A stretch of 64,000 nt of DNA from the NCBI RefSeq assembly GCF_020523795.1, contig NZ_JAJALI010000006.1, forward strand, positions 1 to 64,000, written 5' to 3'. The translations under genes and the position numbers were made by a program. The notes under the pieces were generated by a model. It was given only the letters and a program-made list of their open reading frames with translations. It was not told the origin of the DNA and did not search any database. Shown in pieces: positions 48,753 to 57,430 of the stretch; positions within the stretch are counted from its first letter, which is position 1; every line of letters starts with the position of its first letter. This stretch comes from Ancylobacter sp. Lp-2. GTDB taxonomy: Bacteria; Pseudomonadota; Alphaproteobacteria; Rhizobiales; Xanthobacteraceae.

Positions 48753-49628
48753 CTAGCGGACGCCGTTGCCGAAGCCGCGGGAGGCGCGCCACAGCCGCCA
48801 GATGCGCCCGGGCACCGAGACGGCCGGCACCCGGGTGAACGGGTCGTGCGCCCGCGCCATGCGGGCGAGGTCGCCCGGCACCAGCGCCAGCGGCAGGAAG
48901 GCCGGGTAATTGGCCGGCTCGACGCCGGCCAGCGCGGCCATCGCCTGCTCGTAGTGCCGCCGTGCCAGGTTGCGCAGGTCGGCCAGTGCCGCGATCAACC
49001 CCGGCGTCGCCTGCCCCGACACCGCCGCCTCGCGCCCGACGCCATGCGACTTCAGGAGGTCCTGCGGCACGTAGCACTGTCCGCGCCGCGCATGGTGGGG
49101 AAAGGCGCGCAGCAGCCCGGTCACCGCATAGGCGACCCCGGCATGGCCGGCGGCATCGGCGAGCGCCCGCTCGCCACCCCCGCCCGGCGCGGCGCCGGTG
49201 AGGATCAGCGTGCCCAGCCGGATCAGCGCCGAGGAGGTCTCGCCGGCGTAGCCCTCGAGATCGTTCACCGTCGGCATCGGGTCGTCATAGAGGTCGAAGA
49301 TACGGGCGTCGATCAGCGCGAAGAAGGTGGGGCGCGGCAGGCTGTGCCGGTTGATGGTGTCGATCAGCGCCGCCGCCACCGGATTGGCCTTCACGTCGCC
49401 GCGGGCATCGCCGATCAGCGCGTCGCTCCACCATTGCAGCCGCACCTCGCCGGCGAGCGGATTGGTGATCGCCTCGCGGATGCGCGACACCTCGATATTG
49501 AAGGCGTGCAACGCCATCAGCGCCCCGCGCGCCGCCTCCGGCGCGAACAAATTGGCGACGTAGCGGTCACGATCGAGCTCGCGCACCAGCTGCGTGCAAT
49601 AGCCGATATTGGCATCCGGCGCGTCCAC
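48753..49628 (-). CDS. Squalene/phytoene synthase-like protein, NDUFAF6 homologue
   Basis: A 291-residue member of the trans-isoprenyl synthase fold. The segment FNIEVSRIREAITNPLAGEV then LQWW, and LEGYAGETSSALIRL, align by eye with human NDUFAF6, a complex I assembly factor. The aspartate-rich DDxxD motifs needed for prenyl chemistry are not seen. It lies 11 bp after an NDUFAF3-like gene and downstream of secF. A role in complex I assembly rather than carotenoid or hopanoid synthesis is inferred. Confidence 0.85.
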   Translation of the reverse strand: MDAPDANIGYCTQLVRELDRDRYVANLFAPEAARGALMALHAFNIEVSRIREAITNPLAGEVRLQWWSDALIGDARGDVKANPVAAALIDTINRHSLPRPTFFALIDARIFDLYDDPMPTVNDLEGYAGETSSALIRLGTLILTGAAPGGGGERALADAAGHAGVAYAVTGLLRAFPHHARRGQCYVPQDLLKSHGVGREAAVSGQATPGLIAALADLRNLARRHYEQAMAALAGVEPANYPAFLPLALVPGDLARMARAHDPFTRVPAVSVPGRIWRLWRASRGFGNGVR

Positions 49629-49639
49629 CTCGGCGGCCC

Positions 49640-50017
49640 TCAGCGCAGCGCCAGCAGGGCCGCCGCCACCGGGCGGCCCTCGTCCAGCAGCACATTATAG
49701 GTCGAGGCCGCCGCCCGTGTCGGCATGGCGTCGATGCCGATGCCGACATCGCGCAACCGCCAGCGCAGCGCGTCCGGCACCACCCAGAGTTCCGTGCCGG
49801 TGCCGAGGATCAGCATGTCGATGGCGGCGCTTTCGGCGAGCACTGGTGCCAGCGCGGCAACGTCGATCTGGCCCACCGTCGCGATCGGCCAGGCATGGAT
49901 GCCGCTCGGCAAGGCGAGGATCGAGCCCTCCGAGGCCATGCCGGCGAAATGGAAGAAGCCGGCGCCATAGCCGTCTATGGGCACCTGACGGGGCAGATGG
50001 GCGACGGGCGTGGCCAT
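49640..50017 (-). CDS. Mth938/DUF498 domain protein, NDUFAF3 homologue
   Basis: A 125-residue small alpha/beta protein. The blocks IDGYGAGFFHFAG, ILGTGTELW, and ASTYNVLLDEGRPVAAALL match the Mth938-like family, which includes human complex I assembly factor NDUFAF3. The ATG at 50017 (MATPVAHLP) is chosen; 22 upstream in-frame residues are not conserved. It sits between secF and the NDUFAF6-like gene, a linkage known in other alphaproteobacteria. The molecular activity is unknown. Confidence 0.85.
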   Translation of the reverse strand: MATPVAHLPRQVPIDGYGAGFFHFAGMASEGSILALPSGIHAWPIATVGQIDVAALAPVLAESAAIDMLILGTGTELWVVPDALRWRLRDVGIGIDAMPTRAAASTYNVLLDEGRPVAAALLALR

Positions 50018-50124
50018 ATGGTCGCCTCGATATGTGGGCTCGATATTGTGGGCCCGACAGTCGGAGCCCGGAGTTCGCGGCACCGCGAGCGAAGCGCCGT
50101 TCCCGGCGCGCCGCCCGGGTCAGG

Positions 50125-51111
50125 TCACGAGCGCGCCGGCTTGCCTTCGGGCTTGCCTGCCGGCTTGCCCTCGGCCTTGGCGGCCTTCGCCTCGGCATCC
50201 TTCTCCGCCATGGTGCGGGTGGTGACGCCGAGATAGATCAGCAGCGGCGAGGCGATGAAGATCGAGGTGTAGGTGCCGACCAGCACCACGCCGAACATCA
50301 TCGTCACCGAGAAGGAATGGATCGCCCGCCCGCCGAACAGCACCAGCGACAGCAGCGCCAGCGTGACCGTCACATGGGTGATCACCGAGCGCGACAGCGT
50401 CGAGTTGATCGACTGGTTCAGCAATTCGTCGATCGGCATCTTCTTGTAGCGCCGCAGCATTTCGCGGATGCGGTCATAGATGACGATGGTGTCGTTCAGC
50501 GAGTAGCCGAGAATGGTCAGCAGCGCCGCCACACTGGTCAGGTCGAAGTCGATCTGGAAGATCGCCATGAACCCGATGGTCAGCACGATGTCGTGGAAGT
50601 TGGCGATCGAGGCGCCGAGCGCGAACTGCCACTCGAAGCGGAACCACAGATAGACCAGGATGCAGAACACCGCGGCGATCAGGCCGACGATGCCGTAGCT
50701 GAGCAGCTCCTGCGACACGCGCGGGCCGACCACCTCGACGCGGCGGTACTCGACCGCATCGCCGAGCGCGGCACGCACCTTGCCGGCCACCGCCTGCTGG
50801 GCCTGTTCGCCGCCCGGCTGCTGGGCGACGCGGATCAGCACCTCGCCGTCGCCCCCGACCTCCTGAATCTGCACCTCGCCGAGCTCCAGCGATTCGAGCT
50901 TGGAGCGCACATCGGCGATGTTCAGCGTGTTGTTGGGGTAGCGCACCTCGAGCAGGGTGCCGCCCTTGAAGTCGATGCCGAAATTCAGCCCGACGGTCAG
51001 GAACGCGACCAGCGCGACGATCGACAGCAGCGCCGAGATCGGGAAGCTGATGCGCCGGAAGCGCATGAAGTCGAATTTGGTATCGTCCGGGACGATGCGG
51101 AGCAGACGCAT
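50125..51111 (-). CDS. secF: Protein translocase subunit SecF
   Basis: A 328-residue RND-type membrane protein that works with SecD to pull exported proteins across the inner membrane. GIDFKGGTLLEVRY follows the first helix, and GYSLNDTIVIYDRIRE is in helix 4. The C-terminal tail is Lys/Ala/Gly-rich with repeated KPAGKPEGK-type units. It starts 17 bp after secD. Confidence 0.96.
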   Translation of the reverse strand: MRLLRIVPDDTKFDFMRFRRISFPISALLSIVALVAFLTVGLNFGIDFKGGTLLEVRYPNNTLNIADVRSKLESLELGEVQIQEVGGDGEVLIRVAQQPGGEQAQQAVAGKVRAALGDAVEYRRVEVVGPRVSQELLSYGIVGLIAAVFCILVYLWFRFEWQFALGASIANFHDIVLTIGFMAIFQIDFDLTSVAALLTILGYSLNDTIVIYDRIREMLRRYKKMPIDELLNQSINSTLSRSVITHVTVTLALLSLVLFGGRAIHSFSVTMMFGVVLVGTYTSIFIASPLLIYLGVTTRTMAEKDAEAKAAKAEGKPAGKPEGKPARS

Positions 51112-51128
51112 TTGGGCTGTCGCCTTTC

Positions 51129-52727
51129 TCAGATCGGCACGCGCTGGGGACGCTTCCAGCGCACCCAGACAGCCGCCATCAGGCGGGTCAGCGTGAAGGC
51201 GGTGAACACGGTGGTGATGATGCCGATGCCGAAGGTGATGGCGAAGCCGCGCACCGGGCCGGAACCGATATAGAACAGCACCGCCGCCGCGATGAAGGTG
51301 GTGATGTTCGAATCGAGGATGGTCGCCAGCGCGCGCGAGAAGCCGGCATCGATGGCGGAGATCGCCGAGCGGCCCGCCCTCGCCTCTTCGCGGATGCGCT
51401 CATAGATCAGCACGTTGGAATCGACCGCGATGCCGACGGTGAGCACCACGCCGGCGATGCCCGGCAAGGTGAGCGTCGCCCCCAGCATGGCGAGCACGCC
51501 GAAGATCATGCCGACATTGATCGCCACCGCCACCACGGCGATCACGCCGAACAGGCCGTAGGTGGCGATCATGAACAGGGCGACCGCGATCGCGCCGACG
51601 ACAGAGGCGATCACGCCGGAGCGGATCGAATCGGCGCCGAGGCCGGGGCCGACCGTGCGCTCCTCCACCACCTGCAGCGGCACCGGCAGCGCGCCGGCGC
51701 GCAGCAGGATGGCGAGGTCGTTGGCCTGCTGCACGGTGAAGCTGCCGCTGATCTGGCCGGAGCCGCCGAGGATCGGCTCGCGGATCACCGGTGCGGAGAT
51801 CACGTGGTTGTCGAGGATGATGGCGAAGGGCTTGCCGACATTCTGCTGCGTCGCCTCGGCGAAGCGGCGGGCGCCGTTGGTGTTGAAGCGGAAGGTCACC
51901 ACCGGCTCGCGGGTCTGCGGGTCGAAGCTCGGCTGCGCGTCGGTCAGGTCCTCGCCGGCGACCAGCACGCGGTCCTCGATGACATAGGGCTGCGGCGGGT
52001 TGTCCTGCGAGGTGAGCACCTGCGTGCCGGCCGGCGGACGGCCCTGCAGCGCCTGCTGCGGGTTCACCGAGGTGTCGACGAGGCGGAAGGTCAGCTGCGC
52101 GGTCTGGCCCAGCAGTGCCTTCAGGCGCGAGGGATCCTGCAGGCCGGGCACCTGCACCTGGATGCGGTCGGCGCCCTGGCGCTGGATCGACGGCTCGGTG
52201 GTGCCGAGCTGGTCGATACGCTTGCGGATGATCTCGATGGACTGCGACACCGCCTGGATGGTGCGCGCCTGCAGGCCGGCGGCCGAGGGCGCGATGCGGA
52301 TGGCGTCGCCGTCCTGCGACACGTCGGTGTCGAGCTGGCCGGCGCCGGCCACCACCCCGCCGATCGGCTGGGCGAGTTCGCGCAGCTTGGTCAGCGCGGC
52401 GGCGGAATCGTTGGAGTCGCGCAGCCGCACGATCACCGCGTCGCCCTGGATGGCGACAGTGCTGAAGCCGATCTTGGCGTCGCGCAGCAGCCGGCGGGAA
52501 TCGTCGCGCAGCTGGGTGAGCCGCATTTGGCGCACGTCGTTCTGCTGCACTTCGAGCACGATGTAGGAGCCGCCCTGCAGATCGAGGCCGAGCACGATCT
52601 TGCGCTGCAGGAAGCCGGGCAGCTTCTCATAGGCGGACGGCGACAACAGGCTGGGCACCGCCATGAGGCAGATGATCGCGGAAATGACCACGATCGCCAG
52701 CGCCTTCCATTTGGAAAAGTAGAGCAT
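51129..52727 (-). CDS. secD: Protein translocase subunit SecD
   Basis: A 532-residue SecD. GLDLQGGSYIVLEV follows the first helix, the periplasmic P1 domain is next, and VGIAVDSNVLIYERIREE lies in the helix that carries the proton-relay aspartate. The ATG at 52727 (MLYFSKWKAL) is used. It lies 151 bp after yajC, in the order yajC-secD-secF. Confidence 0.96.
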   Translation of the reverse strand: MLYFSKWKALAIVVISAIICLMAVPSLLSPSAYEKLPGFLQRKIVLGLDLQGGSYIVLEVQQNDVRQMRLTQLRDDSRRLLRDAKIGFSTVAIQGDAVIVRLRDSNDSAAALTKLRELAQPIGGVVAGAGQLDTDVSQDGDAIRIAPSAAGLQARTIQAVSQSIEIIRKRIDQLGTTEPSIQRQGADRIQVQVPGLQDPSRLKALLGQTAQLTFRLVDTSVNPQQALQGRPPAGTQVLTSQDNPPQPYVIEDRVLVAGEDLTDAQPSFDPQTREPVVTFRFNTNGARRFAEATQQNVGKPFAIILDNHVISAPVIREPILGGSGQISGSFTVQQANDLAILLRAGALPVPLQVVEERTVGPGLGADSIRSGVIASVVGAIAVALFMIATYGLFGVIAVVAVAINVGMIFGVLAMLGATLTLPGIAGVVLTVGIAVDSNVLIYERIREEARAGRSAISAIDAGFSRALATILDSNITTFIAAAVLFYIGSGPVRGFAITFGIGIITTVFTAFTLTRLMAAVWVRWKRPQRVPI

Positions 52728-52878
52728 GTCGTTCTTTCCGGCCGCCCGCTTCAAGCGCGCCGCTGAAGCCCCTGCCGGTCGGGCTGGCGCGCCCGACCGC
52801 GATAAAACGCTACCGATCCTACCGTCGGGAGCATGGTCTCGCCGCGAAAGCTCGTGACCTTCGCGGCGAGGCGGCGCC

Positions 52879-53220
52879 TCAGGAGGCGCCGTCCTCCTTG
52901 GCCGGCTCGCCCTTGGCGCGCACTTCCGAGATCATGCCGCGCAGCTGGCGGATCTTCACGCCTTCGCCGACCAGCAGCTCGATCTCGTTGTCGTCGACCA
53001 CGCGCGCCACCTTGCCGACGAGGCCGCCGGAGGTCACCACGGTGTCGCCGCGGCGGATGCCCTTCACCAGTTCCTGGTGGGCCTTCACCTTCTTCTGCTG
53101 CGGGCGCAGGATGAGGAAATACATGATCACGAAGATCAGCACGAACGGCAGCAGCGACATCAGCATGTCGGTACCGCCACCGACACCGGGCACCTGAGCA
53201 TAAGCGGGCGTAATGAACAT
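52879..53220 (-). CDS. yajC: Preprotein translocase accessory subunit YajC
   Basis: A 113-residue protein with one N-terminal helix (LLPFVLIFVIMYFLILRPQQ) followed by the conserved HQELVKGIRRGDTVVTSGGL. It associates with SecDF in the inner membrane. It heads the yajC-secD-secF-NDUFAF3-NDUFAF6 run; the 197-bp gap to the divergent DUF815 gene would hold both promoters. Confidence 0.95.
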   Translation of the reverse strand: MFITPAYAQVPGVGGGTDMLMSLLPFVLIFVIMYFLILRPQQKKVKAHQELVKGIRRGDTVVTSGGLVGKVARVVDDNEIELLVGEGVKIRQLRGMISEVRAKGEPAKEDGAS

Positions 53221-53417
53221 GGTGTTCCTTGTCCGTCGAAAACATGGCGGGCAACAGGCCCGGCGAAGCGGCGCGGACTATACTGACGCGCCTGCCGAAT
53301 GCAAACGCCGTCAGCGCTCCGTCACGTCACGTCTGCGAAATAGCGTAACCGGCGTTACGGTTGTGCTTGTGTCGCCGCCCGGGGATGGCTATTCCGGCTC
53401 CGCCAAGGAGCCTCATC

Positions 53418-54299
53418 ATGACCCAAGTCTCGGACGATCTCGGAGCCGTTCTCGCGCGCATCGCCGATGCGCTCGACCGCCTTGCCCCGCCGGCCGCCGC
53501 CGCCATCGACCTCACCGTGGCCGACGCCTATGTCTGGCACGCCGAGGGCCGCCGGCTGGAGCCGGTGCCGCGCGTCAGCCGCGTGGCGATGGAACTCCTG
53601 AAGGGCATCGACCGCACCCGCGACCAGCTGGTTGACAACACCAGCCGCTTCGCCCGCGGCCTGCCGGCCAACAACGCGCTTCTGTGGGGCGCGCGCGGCA
53701 TGGGCAAGAGCTCGCTGGTCAAGGCCGCCCATGCCGAGATCAACGCCGACCTCGCCGCCGACGGGCTGCCGCCGCTGAAGCTGATCGAGATCCACCGCGA
53801 GGACATCGAGACGCTGCCGGCGCTGATGAGCCTGATGCGCCCGGCGCCGTTCCGCTTCATCGTGTTCTGCGACGACCTGTCCTTCGATCACGACGACACC
53901 TCCTACAAGTCGCTGAAGGCGGTGCTGGAGGGCGGCATCGAGGGCCGGCCGGAGAACGTCATCTTCTACGCCACCTCCAACCGCCGGCACCTGCTGCCGC
54001 GTGACATGATGGAGAACGAACGCTCGACCGCCATCAATCCCGGCGAGGCGGTGGAGGAGAAAGTCTCGCTGTCGGACCGCTTCGGCCTGTGGCTCGGCTT
54101 CCACAAATGCTCGCAGGACGACTATCTGGCGATGGTGAACGGCTACGCCGCCCGGTTCAAGCTGCCGGTCGACGAGGAGACGCTGCGCCGCGAGTCGCTG
54201 GAATGGTCGACCACGCGCGGCGCCCGCTCCGGCCGTACCGCCTGGCAATATGTGCAGGATCTCGCCGGCCGCCTCGGCGTGGCGCTCAACGAGGGCTGA
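53418..54299 (+). CDS. DUF815 family ATP-binding protein (AAA-like)
   Basis: A 293-residue P-loop ATPase. The Walker A is LLWGARGMGKSSLVK, the Walker B region is RFIVFCDDLSFDHDD, and SNRRHLLPRDMMEN is a family block. The ATG at 53418 (MTQVSDDL) follows GGAGCC. Function is unknown; DUF815 proteins are widespread in proteobacteria. It is divergent from yajC and convergent with the NlpD-like gene. Confidence 0.88.
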   Translation: MTQVSDDLGAVLARIADALDRLAPPAAAAIDLTVADAYVWHAEGRRLEPVPRVSRVAMELLKGIDRTRDQLVDNTSRFARGLPANNALLWGARGMGKSSLVKAAHAEINADLAADGLPPLKLIEIHREDIETLPALMSLMRPAPFRFIVFCDDLSFDHDDTSYKSLKAVLEGGIEGRPENVIFYATSNRRHLLPRDMMENERSTAINPGEAVEEKVSLSDRFGLWLGFHKCSQDDYLAMVNGYAARFKLPVDEETLRRESLEWSTTRGARSGRTAWQYVQDLAGRLGVALNEG

Positions 54300-54307
54300 G
54301 GCGCACA

Positions 54308-54344
54308 AACAAAACCGCGCCCTGCCTTGCGGCGGGGCGCGGTT
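54308..54344 (-). terminator. Rho-independent terminator after the NlpD-like gene
   Basis: A 10-bp stem, AACCGCGCCC with GGGCGCGGTT (54313-54322 and 54335-54344), followed on the minus strand by TTTTGTTTG. It lies in the convergent gap with the DUF815 gene and would stop the minus-strand transcript. Confidence 0.8.
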
Positions 54345-54409
54345 GCGAGGTTGCCGGGTTCGGAAGGACCGGCGGAACCGATGGGCGGGGCGCGAAAGCC
54401 CCGCGAGTT

Positions 54410-55738
54410 TCAGAGCCCCGCGAGATACTGCGACGGGTCGACCGCCTGCGAGCCCCGGCGGATCTCGAAATGCACCTGCGGCGAGTTGACGTTGCCGGTC
54501 TGGCCGGCCTTGGCGATCACCTGGCCGCGCTTCACCGTGTCGCCCTTCTTCACGTCGAGCGAGCTGTTGTGGGCGTAGGCGGTGACCCAGCCGTCGGAAT
54601 GCTTGACCAGCACGAGGTTGCCGTAGCCCTTCAGCTCGCTGCCGGCATAGGCGACGACGCCGTCCTCGGCGGCCTTCACCGAGGTGCCTTCCGGCACCGA
54701 GACGTTGATGCCCTCATTGGTCTGGCCGCCCGGCTTGGGTCCGTAGCCCGAGATGATGCGCCCGCGCACCGGCCAGCGGAACTGCACGCCGCTGGCGGTG
54801 CGCTCGTCCTCCACAGGCTCGGAAGGCTTCACGGCGGCTATCGTCTGCGCCTTCGTCTCGACGGGCGCGGCGACCGGCGCCGCCGCGACGGCGGCCGGCT
54901 TGGTGGCAGCGGTCGGCTTGGTGGCGACGACGGGGGTCGGCGCGGCCAGGACCGGCGTAGCGGCGGCCGTCACCGGGGCGGTGGCCGCCGGCATGGTCAT
55001 CACCGGCTTGGCGGCGGCGACCGGCGCGGGAGCGACGGCGGCGGGCTTGGCCGCCAGCGTCGCGGCGCTGGCGCCGGGGATCACCACGCTCTGGCCGATG
55101 CGCACCTGCGAGCTGGTATCGAGGCCGTTGGCGGCGGCGATCTGTGACACCGGCACATTGTAGCGGCGCGACAGCGAATTCAGCGTCTCGCCGGAGGCGA
55201 CGACATGGGCAGCGCCGGCGGCGGCCATGGACGGCTTCGCCACGGCGGCGGGGGCGTGCAGCACCGGAGCGGGAGCGGCGGCGACCGGCGCCAGCTGGCG
55301 CACCGGCGCGGCGGCCTGCGGCGCCGGGTAGCTGCCATAGAGCGGCTGCTGGGCGGGGGTGACGCTCGCCAGTTGCTGCGGCGCTCCGTAGGACGGCGCG
55401 GCGCCATAGGTCTGGGGTTGGGCCTGGGGAGCCCCGTAGCTCGGCTGGGCGGTCTGCTGCGGCGCGCCATAGGGAGCGGCGGAAGCGACCGGCTGCGGTG
55501 CGCCGTAGGAGGGCGCCGACATCGGGGCCGACTGCACCTGGCCGGTCGGCGCCGAGGCGACCGAACCGGTATAAGCCGGCGCCTGCTGCGCCGCGAACGG
55601 GCTCTGGTTGGGATTCTGGAAGCGGCCGATATCCGAGCTGCACCCCGCCGCGGTTCCGCCGAGCAGCGCCACGAGGGACAGCCTCACCAGCGACCGGGAA
55701 CCCGGAGTCGACCAGGAATTACGCAAGGAATCACGCAT
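54410..55738 (-). CDS. nlpD: LysM/M23 peptidase-fold lipoprotein (NlpD/EnvC-like)
   Basis: A 442-residue envelope lipoprotein. A signal ends in LLGGTAAGC with lipid-anchor Cys33. Residues about 70-141 repeat YGAPQ units. A LysM domain (VASGETLNSLSRRYNVPVSQIAAANGL) follows at about 183-240, then an Ala/Pro/Val-rich linker, and an M23 domain at about 320-442 (GINVSVPEGTSVKAAEDGVV, HNSSLDVKKGDTVKRGQ, SPQVHFEIRRG). Most M23 metal ligands appear altered, so it probably activates amidases rather than cutting peptidoglycan (inference). Confidence 0.88.
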   Translation of the reverse strand: MRDSLRNSWSTPGSRSLVRLSLVALLGGTAAGCSSDIGRFQNPNQSPFAAQQAPAYTGSVASAPTGQVQSAPMSAPSYGAPQPVASAAPYGAPQQTAQPSYGAPQAQPQTYGAAPSYGAPQQLASVTPAQQPLYGSYPAPQAAAPVRQLAPVAAAPAPVLHAPAAVAKPSMAAAGAAHVVASGETLNSLSRRYNVPVSQIAAANGLDTSSQVRIGQSVVIPGASAATLAAKPAAVAPAPVAAAKPVMTMPAATAPVTAAATPVLAAPTPVVATKPTAATKPAAVAAAPVAAPVETKAQTIAAVKPSEPVEDERTASGVQFRWPVRGRIISGYGPKPGGQTNEGINVSVPEGTSVKAAEDGVVAYAGSELKGYGNLVLVKHSDGWVTAYAHNSSLDVKKGDTVKRGQVIAKAGQTGNVNSPQVHFEIRRGSQAVDPSQYLAGL

Positions 55739-55868
55739 CGTACACCCGCGCATCGCACCCATCACCCGCACGCCAAACACAGGTGCGATTAAAGGCTCGT
55801 ATAGGTAAACATCGGCTTAAGTCCGCTCACACCGCGATGCACGAAACGGCGAAAGCATGGCGGAATCG

Positions 55869-56534
55869 CTACAGAATCTCGGCTACACCGGGCAGCAGCG
55901 GCACGAAACGCACCCGCCCGAGCTCGCGCCGCTCCAGCCCCTCGGGGGTGGAGACGATCCGCGTCAATATCTGCGTACCGTCGGGATCGCCGAGCGGCGC
56001 CACCAGCACCCCGCCATGGTTGAGCTGGGCGAGCAGCGCGGGCGGCACCTCGCGCACCGCCGCGGTGATCATGATGCGGTCATAGGGCGAGGCGGCGAGA
56101 TAGCCGTAGCGCCCATCCTCGACCACCACGTCGACATTGGTCAGCCCCAGCGCCTTCAGCCGCGCCCGCGCCTCGGCGGCCAGCGTACGGAAGCGCTCCA
56201 GCGTGACCACCCGCCCGGCGAGATGAGCGAGCACCGCCGCCTGGTAGCCGCTGCCGGTACCGATCTCCAGCACGCGGTGCTGCGGGCCGGGATCCAGCGC
56301 CTCGGTCATCCGCGCCACCAGCGAGGGCTGGCTGATGCTCTGCCCGCATTCGATCGGCAGCGCCTGGTCGCTCCAGGCGAGGTGGCGGAAGGCCGGGGCG
56401 ATGAACAACTGACGCGGCACCTGCTCCATGGCGCGCAGGATGTTGCGGTCGCGCAGGCCGCGCTGGCGCAGCGAGAGCAGCAGCGCCGCCCGTGCCGTCG
56501 CCTCCTTCTCGCCGATGTCGCCGTGGTCCGTCAT
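55869..56534 (-). CDS. pcm: Protein-L-isoaspartate O-methyltransferase
   Basis: A 221-residue SAM-dependent methyltransferase that repairs isoaspartyl residues. The sequence has VPRQLFIAPAFRHLAW, the SAM loop VLEIGTGSGYQAAVLAHLAG, and MITAAVREVPPALLAQLNHGG. The ATG at 56534 (MTDHGDIG) is the start; a much longer in-frame reading is only surE sequence in another frame. It follows surE by 14 bases, the usual stress-survival pair. Confidence 0.95.
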   Translation of the reverse strand: MTDHGDIGEKEATARAALLLSLRQRGLRDRNILRAMEQVPRQLFIAPAFRHLAWSDQALPIECGQSISQPSLVARMTEALDPGPQHRVLEIGTGSGYQAAVLAHLAGRVVTLERFRTLAAEARARLKALGLTNVDVVVEDGRYGYLAASPYDRIMITAAVREVPPALLAQLNHGGVLVAPLGDPDGTQILTRIVSTPEGLERRELGRVRFVPLLPGVAEIL

Positions 56535-56548
56535 CGTCGGATTATAGC

Positions 56549-57313
56549 TCAGCCGTGGAACAGCTGCGCGAGGCGCGTCATCATCGGCTCGTCGGTCATG
56601 TCGAGCCGCAGCGGCGTCACCGAGATGCAGCCCTGGTCGAGCGCGTGCAGGTCGGAACCGTTCACCGTCTCGAACACCCGCCGCTCGAAGGCGATCCAGA
56701 AATACGGGTTGCCGCGCCCGTCGGCGCGCTCGTCGATGCGCAGCAGCTCCTGGTTGCGCTTGCCCTGCGCCGTGACCCGCACGCCGGCGACCTCTTCCGG
56801 CGGCCGGTTGGGGAAGTTGACGTTGATCAGCAGGCCGGGCGGTATCCCTTCCGCCAGCAGCTTGCGGATCACCGCCGGCCCGTGATGCTCGGCCGCCGCA
56901 TAGGAGGGGGCGTGGCGCGTCGCCAGCCCATAGGCCTGGGAGAGCGCGATGGAGGGGATGCCGAGCACCGTGCCTTCCATGGCGCCGGCCACGGTGCCGG
57001 AATAGCCGACATCCTCGGCGACGTTCTGGCCGCGATTGACACCGGACAGCACCAGATCGGGCTTGGCGTCCTTGAGGATATGCCGGACCGCCATGATCAC
57101 GCAGTCGGTCGGCGTGCCCTTCACCGCGTAGCGCTTCTCTTCCACCTGCCGCAGCCGCAACGGATCGGAGAGCGACAGCGAATGCGACACGCCGGACTGG
57201 TCGAATTCCGGCGCCACCACCCACACGTCGTCGGAGAGGGCGCGGGCGATCCGCGCGCAGGCATCGAGCCCGGGAGCGTGGATGCCGTCATCATTGGTCA
57301 CGAGGATGCGCAT
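56549..57313 (-). CDS. surE: 5'/3'-nucleotidase SurE
   Basis: A 254-residue metal-dependent nucleotidase. It begins [16 protein letters not shown] with the metal-binding aspartates, and [19 protein letters not shown] is the second signature. The ATG at 57313 matches the family start; an in-frame GTG seven codons upstream is less likely. It is followed by pcm. Confidence 0.95.
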   Translation of the reverse strand: MRILVTNDDGIHAPGLDACARIARALSDDVWVVAPEFDQSGVSHSLSLSDPLRLRQVEEKRYAVKGTPTDCVIMAVRHILKDAKPDLVLSGVNRGQNVAEDVGYSGTVAGAMEGTVLGIPSIALSQAYGLATRHAPSYAAAEHHGPAVIRKLLAEGIPPGLLINVNFPNRPPEEVAGVRVTAQGKRNQELLRIDERADGRGNPYFWIAFERRVFETVNGSDLHALDQGCISVTPLRLDMTDEPMMTRLAQLFHG

Positions 57314-57430
57314 GGACTGTCCATTCGTCGTCACGGCGGGAAACGGGATGGCCGACGGAATCGGCCTCCCCTTCCCGATATCACCTGACGGCAGGCTCCG
57401 CGATGACGCGGAGCGCCTGATCGGTGCCGA

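Noticed and set aside
48753..49628. Hopanoid or carotenoid synthesis gene
   Set aside because: The fold is right, but no Asp-rich catalytic motifs and no hpn or crt neighbours are seen; resemblance to NDUFAF6 and the neighbouring NDUFAF3-like gene give a better explanation.
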